Positions 57,533 to 64,000 of a stretch of 64,000 nt of DNA are shown in pieces (the stretch's first letter is position 1; every line of letters starts with the position of its first letter). The notes beneath the pieces were generated by a model that was not told where the DNA came from, did no database searches, and was given only the letters and a program-made list of their open reading frames with translations. This DNA is from Dentipellis sp. KUC8613. Taxonomy: Eukaryota > Basidiomycota > Agaricomycetes > Russulales > Hericiaceae. The position numbers and the translations under genes are program-made. The DNA is taken from NCBI GenBank assembly GCA_002286715.1, contig NSJX01000004.1, forward strand, positions 322,253 to 386,252, in the 5' to 3' direction.

Positions 57533-60500
57533 ATGGATTTCTTCTCCCTCGCTCATCCGTCCCAGTCCGCCCAGGACAGCGCCACTGCGTCCTTCGCAAA
57601 GGCCATCGATGAGCGTTTCAACAATGCCTCGGCTCCCCTCCTCACGTCCCGCATTCAGCTCGAGCCTCCTTCCGTCGGCGCTGGCAGCCCAATGGTCATC
57701 TCACCCCCGACCCCAGCTGTCCCTCCGTCCCGCCCCCGCCCAAATCTCTCTCTACCTTCCTCTGCCATGCTCCGGCCGATGGCAGGGCCTTCGCGCCCAC
57801 GAGCTGCCTCTCCAGCCGGTCCCCCGGCTTTTCCTCCCGTTCTCCCTGCTGAACTCCCCGCTCTCCTAGAAGACCCAGATACCCTCATCCTCGACCTTCG
57901 ACCCCATGCATCACATACCTCCTCTCGTCTTCCGAGAGCCCTCTCTCTGTCCGTTCCATCCACCCTCCTCAAGCGTCCACTATTCTCCACAGAAAAGCTC
58001 GCAGACATGTTGCCCACCCCTTCCGCCCGCATGAAATTTGCCGGCTGGCGAGCCGCGCGCAGGATCCTCGTTTACGATGCCGATTCAACCGCGCTCCCAG
58101 ATGGCTCCAACATATTGGGTCTCCTCCGCAAGTTCCGCAACGAAGCCGCCTCCGCCGAGAAAGATGGAGCCGGTGGAGAGCGCCATCTGACCTGGCTCAA
58201 GGGCGGTTTCCAGTCCGTCTGGCGCGATCGCCGCGACCTCGTTGACTTTGGGCCTCCGCCAGACGAACCTGAAGACGAAGACGACGATCAGACCTCTCCG
58301 ACCGCCCTTGCGCCCGTCCTCGCCCCGGCTGCAATCATCAACCCGTCCGCGCTCACCGGGCCCGTAACGCAGCCGCTCCGCTCCACCGTGCTCCGGACGA
58401 AACACCTGCCCATGAGCGCATTCACCCTCAGCTCCACCACCTCCAGTTTGCGCTCCGGGGCCGTGCACCACCAGCAGTATCTGGGTCAGCAGAGCTCGCA
58501 GAGTCCCACGCATACACATCGTCATCGCGGGCCCAGTGCCCCGGCGTCCGCGTCCGGCTCCGGCGCCGCCGCCGTCGCGTACAACCCGTTTTACGACACC
58601 ATCCGCCAGAACCTCGAGCTCTCGCATGGCATCACCGAGCGCATCCCCCTGCGCATATCGCGCCTTGCCAAGTCTCGCGTGCACGAGCTGCCATTCCTCT
58701 GGCTCCGCGAGATCGGCCGCTGGGCCGGTGTCGAGGGCGAGGGTGGACACAGCGACGGAGAGGGCAAGGCGAGTGGCAGTGGCAGCGGCAGTGGAAGTGG
58801 GAGCGGCAGCGGTACGAGCGGGGAAGGCAGCGGCAGCGGCAGCGAGGGCCTCATCGGGCTTGCCGGCCTCAGGTTCACCAGCGGCGGCAGCGGGGAGAGC
58901 GACGGCAGCGTCGTCGGGAACATTAGCGAGAGCGACTCGAACCTCTCCGCCGTCGGCCAGAACCCGCGCTCGCGGCGGACCACCTCGAGGCAGTCCAGCG
59001 CGCGCCTGCTCGCGGCCCATCGTGTCCATTTCCCGTCCTCGAACTCCGGATCTAATGCGGGACTCACCGTCAGGGAGAAACGCGCCAAGGCCGACATGGC
59101 GGAAGGTTCCGAAGCGCTTGCCATGCAGTTTTATCGGATTGAACTCGGAGAACAGAGGCGCCTCATGGGCGTCATGGAACACCATTCTCGGGAAAGTGGC
59201 AAGGTTGTGTCGGCGGCGAAGCGTGACGTCGGCGAAGAGAGGAAAGAGGAGGAGGGCGATAACGAGGGCGACGGCGAAGGCCAAAACGTAAAGAGCAAGA
59301 AGAAGAAAAAGGCCAAGAAGGAGAAGGAAAAGTTGTTGAGGGCGAACGAGGGAGGTGACGCCACGGATAAGGATAAGGATGGCAGCAAGCCCGCTTTCCC
59401 CTACAGCATCACTGCAGGTGTCGAGAAGGGTGCAAAGAACAGGTGGGTATCTTCTATTCCTTTTACCTATCTTTCTCGCGCTGGGAGAGCGGGTGGTGCA
59501 GCAGGCGTCGGATCGCTTTTCGTTCCTCGCCCCCCCTGGTGTGTGGTGTTGTGTCTCTCGTCTGTGCTCCACCTGCGCGCCCACAACCCTCTACCCAATT
59601 CCCGTCTGGGACTGCATGAGCTTATCTCATGCAACACGGCTCGAGATCCGGCCTTCTTCTCGCTCTCCTCTGCCATATCTGTGTTGTGGACGCGTGTTTA
59701 TTCGTGGGCGTTACGTTACAGATACCGGAACATATGGCCGTTCGAACATGCACGTGTGCGTTTGCAGAAGCAAAAACCGAAGACACGCACCGCAGGTCCG
59801 ACTGCCCCTCCTACTGAGGACCAGCGGCCGAAGGATGCGCAGGCCCCATCGGCCGCTGCCTCGCATGATCTCACGGTAATTGCAACGAGCACGAGCGTGG
59901 GCGCTACGAGCGCCGCCGCTCCATCGACGAGGCCAGGATCGGGATCAATACCACCGACTGGCAACTCGCCGCCGCAGGCAAGCAACAACAACACCCCAAC
60001 GAGGCTTTTCCTAGGCTCACGTATTTCTGTGAAAAAGGTTCGTGCCCCTGCTCCGGGGTCATTGCATGCGATCGCGCTCCCCCCGCCGTCGCTGTTCCTG
60101 CCGTCGCCGTCCGCGGCAAAGGGCCTCATGCCCCTGCCGCTGACGACCCCGGCCGATCAGGACAGCGACGACTATGTCAACGCTAGCTATGTTCAGCCCT
60201 TGGGGACGCGGAAACGCTACATCGCCACGCAAGGCCCGATGCCGGAGACGTTCGTGGACTTCTGGACGTAAGTGTCTCTTTCCCCTTCGTGTTTCTCGAT
60301 TCGCTTGGCATGCAGAGGCTCGTGTCCCGGCTTCCTTCCCTCCGCTTCTGTCCGCGAAACAGTGCTGACCACCTTCTGTTTCCGTTTTTCCGTCATACTC
60401 GCTCCCCTCGTGGCCTCGTGTGGACCTTCCCGGCGTCCATTCGTTCTGTATGTCTCTTTGCACCCGCACAGGCTGGTCTGGGAGCAGAACGTCCACGTGA

Positions 60501-63082
60501 TCGTGATGCTGACGCGCGAGGTCGAGGGCGCGTCCGTCAAGTGCGGCAACTACTGGTCCGGGGACACGTTCGGGCCGCTACGGCTGCGGCTCGTCGAGGT
60601 GACGGGCGCGGTCGAGGCCGCGCGCGCGGCGCCGTCGTTCTTCCCGTCGCAGAAGCCCGACGGCGCGGCGGGAAAGGGCAACGACAAGCCAAAGGACGTG
60701 CTCGAGTCGACGGTCAAGCGCGTGCTCGAGCTCACGCACACGGGCTACCCGGACATGGCGCCGCGCCGCGTCGTGCAGCTGCAGTACCTCGAGTGGCCGG
60801 ACATGAACGTGCCCGACGACCCGCGCGGCGTGCTGAACCTCATCAAGGAGGTCGAGCGCGAGGTCGCGCTCAGCGAGGCCGCGCGCGGCGCGTGGGAGCG
60901 CGAGCGCGCGGTGCACCGCCGGCGCGTGTCCGGCCCGGTCACGATTGGCAGCGGGAGTGGCAGCGGGAGCGGGACGGGGAGTGGCAGTAACAGTCTCGGG
61001 GGCAGCAGCGAGGGCAGTGGGCGCAGCGACGGCGAGGGGAGCGGCAGTGGGGAGAGCAGCCCGTCGTCTGGATCTGGTACGCTCGACTCGATGGACACGG
61101 AGTCGGGCATCATGCGGCACGCGCTCGCGGAGCGGCCGGTGCTGCTGCACTGCTCGGCGGGCGTGGGCCGCACGGGCGGGTTCATCGCGGTGGACGCGGT
61201 GCTCGACGGCGTGCGGCGCGAGATGCAGAAGCGGCGCAGCGGGCTGCTCGGCACGGCGGTCAGGAAGGACGAGGGCAGCGACGGCGCGGGCGCGGCGATG
61301 GAGGTCGACGCGGACGGTGCGGGCGCCGGCGCCAAGGCGGGCGCGAGCCTCGTCATGTCGCTGCCCGTGTCGGAGGAGGGCAAGAAGGTCGGCGAGCAGC
61401 TCGTCGTGCACGTCCCCGTCGTGGGCATCAGCACGCCCGCGCAGCCGTCCGCGAGCACGACGCCGCCCCCGCCGTCGCCCAAGCAGAAGGGCCAGGAGGA
61501 GGCGGGCGCAGCCGGCTCGCCGAAACGTGGTATTGCGCCTTCGCCGTGGATCACTAACCGTGCGCTGGAGACTTGGACGCCAGGAGTGGGCGTGAGCGTC
61601 GATACAGGGCGCAGTCCTGAAAGCTCGCTGGGCCAGTCACCACCCCCGCCCTCGTCGTCATCTGTCTCAGCGTTGAACGACTCGCCCGCGCGCCGCCTTC
61701 CACTTTCAACATCGCCGCCCACTAGCGCGTCACCTGCCTCGCGCTCGTTGTCCCCTGAGGCGGATAGCGAGGGCGGATCATCGGGATCTGCGATGAGTCT
61801 TCCGAGGGTGCTCAATCTCACTGGCGCTGGCTCGCAGCGGCAATTCGCGGCACTCACCAAGATCGGCGAGGACATCGTTGCTTGCGCATCCAAGCCCGCT
61901 GAAGATAACGCCCCACCCCGCGCGCGTACGCTGTCTATCCCTAGAAGCGACATCATCGGGGCACAGGCGTTCGCATCCAGCTCGGCTCCATCATTGGCGT
62001 TGCCGCCGCCTCCGGCGGCCCCAGCTCTGCAGCCCGCGTTCCAGTCCCCTCCTCAAGTCCGGCCCTCGCCCTCTATGCTGTCCGAGTCGTCCATCAGCGC
62101 AAGCGGCTCAGGGCGTTCGACTTCCGCCTCGGTTTTCTCGAACACCAACGCTGGTCGTCCTTCTGGTGCCGAGCCGTGGACCGACCCGTCTTCCGTCGAG
62201 TCCGTCGTGGCCCGCCGTGGAGTTAGTGGCTCTCCCGACGACCAGCCGAGCGCGTCGGACGCGAATGTGAAGCCGACGTCCCCTATCAAGAGCAAGGACT
62301 TCGCTGTTACGTCGCCGCCCGCACCGAAAGACAAGCCCGACACATCGCCCCCCCTGGACTCATCTCCGCCCCCGCGCGGCACCGGGCACACCCACACCCA
62401 TACCCATTCGCACTCGCACTCGAGCCAGAGCTCGCAGGGCCAGAGCCTACTCGCGTTCGACTACACGCTGCCGCGGCGGCTGCACGACGACCGGCACTCG
62501 CCGCCGCCGCTGTCGTCGCTCGACGAGCCGATCCACCGCGTGATCGAGGACATGCGCGAGCAGCGCATGAGCCTGTGCCAGAGCCTCCGGCAGTACGTCT
62601 TCGTGCACCGCGCGGTGATCGAGGGCGTGCTCATGCTCGTTGACGAGGAGCGCGAGCTCTATGGCGATGTGTGGATGGACGTCGATCCGGATTCGGAGGA
62701 GGCGGAGGCGGAGGCGGCCGCGTCGCAGGCGCATTCGCAGTCCCAGTCGCAGACGCGCATGGGGACGACGGTGGGCAAGACGGCTGCGCAGGAGATGAAC
62801 ATCGGCTCGACGACCTCGTCGTCAGTGGACGACTCGGAGGCGCCGGCGCCGATTTCGCGCGCACGCAGCGTGCGGAGCGCGGGCGCGCGCCCGTCGATCT
62901 CGCCGAACAAGGGCAAACGCGGCGCGAGCCCGACGGAGCTGCCGGGCGAGGACAAGCTGGGCGATCTGCGGCTCGCGAAGCGGCCGAGCTTGAAGCGCAG
63001 GCAGCGGAGCAGCGATGAGGACTCGGCGCGCTTCGAGTCGCCACCGCGGATGGTGGAGGCGAATGTCTCGAAGAGTTTGTAG
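57533..63082 (+). CDS. Large protein tyrosine phosphatase, MAPK-phosphatase type (rhodanese-like + split PTP domain)
   Basis: Three exons, 57533-59442, 59722-60267 and 60472-63082, give 1,688 residues. Near residue 115 a rhodanese/CH2-like domain begins (TLILDLRPHASH...RILVYDADST, HLTWLKGGFQSVW). The position of the catalytic Cys is Asp, as in MAPK-docking domains of Pyp/Ptp2-3 phosphatases. The PTP domain follows: KNRYRNIWPFEHARVRL, DDYVNASYV, ATQGPMPETFVDFWT, the WPD loop LEWPDMNVPDD, the P-loop VLLHCSAGVGRTGGFIAVD with catalytic Cys and Arg, and the Q-loop region MREQRMSLCQSLRQYVFVHR. About 95 residues of Ser-Gly-rich sequence lie between the WPD and P-loops and about 440 residues of Ser/Pro-rich sequence between the P- and Q-loops. 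All catalytic residues are present. The first intron (279 nt) contains no stop in frame. Confidence 0.9.
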
Positions 63083-64000
63083 GATGTGTGCTTTCATTTG
63101 GTGGGTTGGTCTGGTCTTGGTGTCGGGCTTGGACTCATCTGGCTTTTGGGACAGGTTGCGGTCCGTTTTTGGTGTTCGAGGTTGTGTTTCTTATATAGGC
63201 CGGTCCTGGTTCCTGGGGCCGGCACCAGCAGCATCTGTTAAGTTACGTCCGGTATGCTTAGCGTACCGGACACAATATTGTCTGTATCATCTCCCCATCG
63301 CATGCATGCATTGTTAATTCTCTCCCGCACATTTCCTTACTCTCGATCCTCGCATCTGGCATCTTGGCACGGCCACATCCGTAGTAATGCATATACAGTA
63401 TACTCTGCACATCTCACCGTCTACTTTCATCCATCCATCTTCATCCATCCCTCCATCCCTCCAATCACCCATGCATGCATTGTTCGAATCCGCCTGTTGT
63501 GTTGTGCTCGAGTTCCGCCCCGGCTTCCGTCTTATACCTCCTCATCTGCATATGCACACCCTTGCACATTTGGCCTGCGCTCTTGGTTTCTCTGTTGCAT
63601 CGCGTCCGTTTCTCGCCTGCGTCGCGCGGACTGTCTTGGGGTCCGCGTGGAGTGCAGGGCTAACGTACCGCTATTACTACTATAACTGCTAGTTCCATCA
63701 CTGTAGATCTCTCCGTGTTGGTTTGGATTTTGGGTCTGGGTTTTAGGGCGTCGATGCTGTACTAGTGCGGGGCGCTCGGGCATCTTTGTGTATCTAGTTA
63801 ATGCTAGGTTGTTGTTGTCCACGAATGTTTGCGTGATGATGCATAATGTTTGGGGTGGGGGAAATTTGGGTGTATTGGTATGTACATGTGGAGTAGGGAT
63901 GTGTGTGGGAATATCTGTAAGTTGGGATACAGGGTAGAGAGATGGCAGTGGTGCAGTGGTACAGCATTGGTATCGTAATGAGGGGTGTGGTGTGGTGTGG
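63083..64000. other. PTP 3' side up to the window edge
   Basis: 918 bp with no supported gene. Contains CATC/CTCC simple repeats at 63,427-63,463 and GT-rich sequence near the end. It should include the PTP 3' UTR. Confidence 0.45.
63427..63463. repeat. CATC/CTCC simple repeat
   Basis: Imperfect tandem CATC and CTCC tetranucleotides downstream of the PTP gene. Confidence 0.7.

Noticed and set aside
58085..59584. Minus-strand open frame of 499 codons antisense to the PTP gene
   Set aside because: Shadow of exon 1; no domain and an unusual Leu/Ala/Arg make-up.

Overview
The window is nuclear DNA of a filamentous basidiomycete, most likely an agaricomycete mushroom; Polyporales is a guess from the general look of the P450 and wax-synthase-like genes and was not tested. 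It is GC-rich. Genes are dense and on both strands, with many short introns of about 45-75 nt that use GTRNGT donors, CTRAY branch points and YAG acceptors. Nothing points to a plasmid, virus, CRISPR array, rRNA or intact transposon. I support 25 protein genes and one tRNA, plus one doubtful gene. Exon edges were worked out by eye from splice consensus and protein family motifs, so small errors are possible.

Left part (1-26,000): a cytochrome P450, an intron-containing tRNA-Lys(CTT) next to ribosomal protein uS14/RPS29, a Puf4/Mpt5-type PUF protein, a 2.2 kb gene-free stretch, a Vps38/UVRAG subunit of the class III PI3-kinase, an unknown acidic protein with repeated DLF motifs, a stand-alone cullin N-terminal protein, a BTB protein divergent from TRAPP subunit Trs31, a divergent class 1A dihydroorotate dehydrogenase-like enzyme and an HMG-box factor.

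Middle (26,000-41,000): a PARP2-like ADP-ribosyl polymerase, the splicing factor MFAP1 with an added zinc knuckle, an FAD-dependent membrane oxidoreductase, proteasome chaperone Ump1, the GID E3 scaffold Gid1/RanBPM and the mitochondrial Fe-S protein Isa1.

Right part (41,000-64,000): a copper-fist regulator, a UBE2W-type E2 enzyme, porphobilinogen deaminase, the mitochondrial Fe-S protein Nfu1, ALG1 mannosyltransferase, an F-box protein with an RGG tail, a wax-synthase-type acyltransferase, a 2.8 kb gene-free stretch and a very large MAPK-phosphatase-type protein tyrosine phosphatase.

Two functional themes recur. Ubiquitin/proteasome genes are frequent (cullin-like, BTB, Ump1, Gid1, E2 W, F-box). 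Iron, heme and copper genes lie within 9 kb (Isa1, copper fist, Hem3, Nfu1). Neither group is an operon, since fungal genes are transcribed singly, and the grouping may be chance. The most unusual items are the truncated cullin, the DLF-repeat protein, the altered dihydroorotate dehydrogenase, a PTP domain split by two long low-complexity inserts, a Vps38 reading frame that depends on one intron, several microexons, and palindromic GACGCGTC elements in intergenic DNA.
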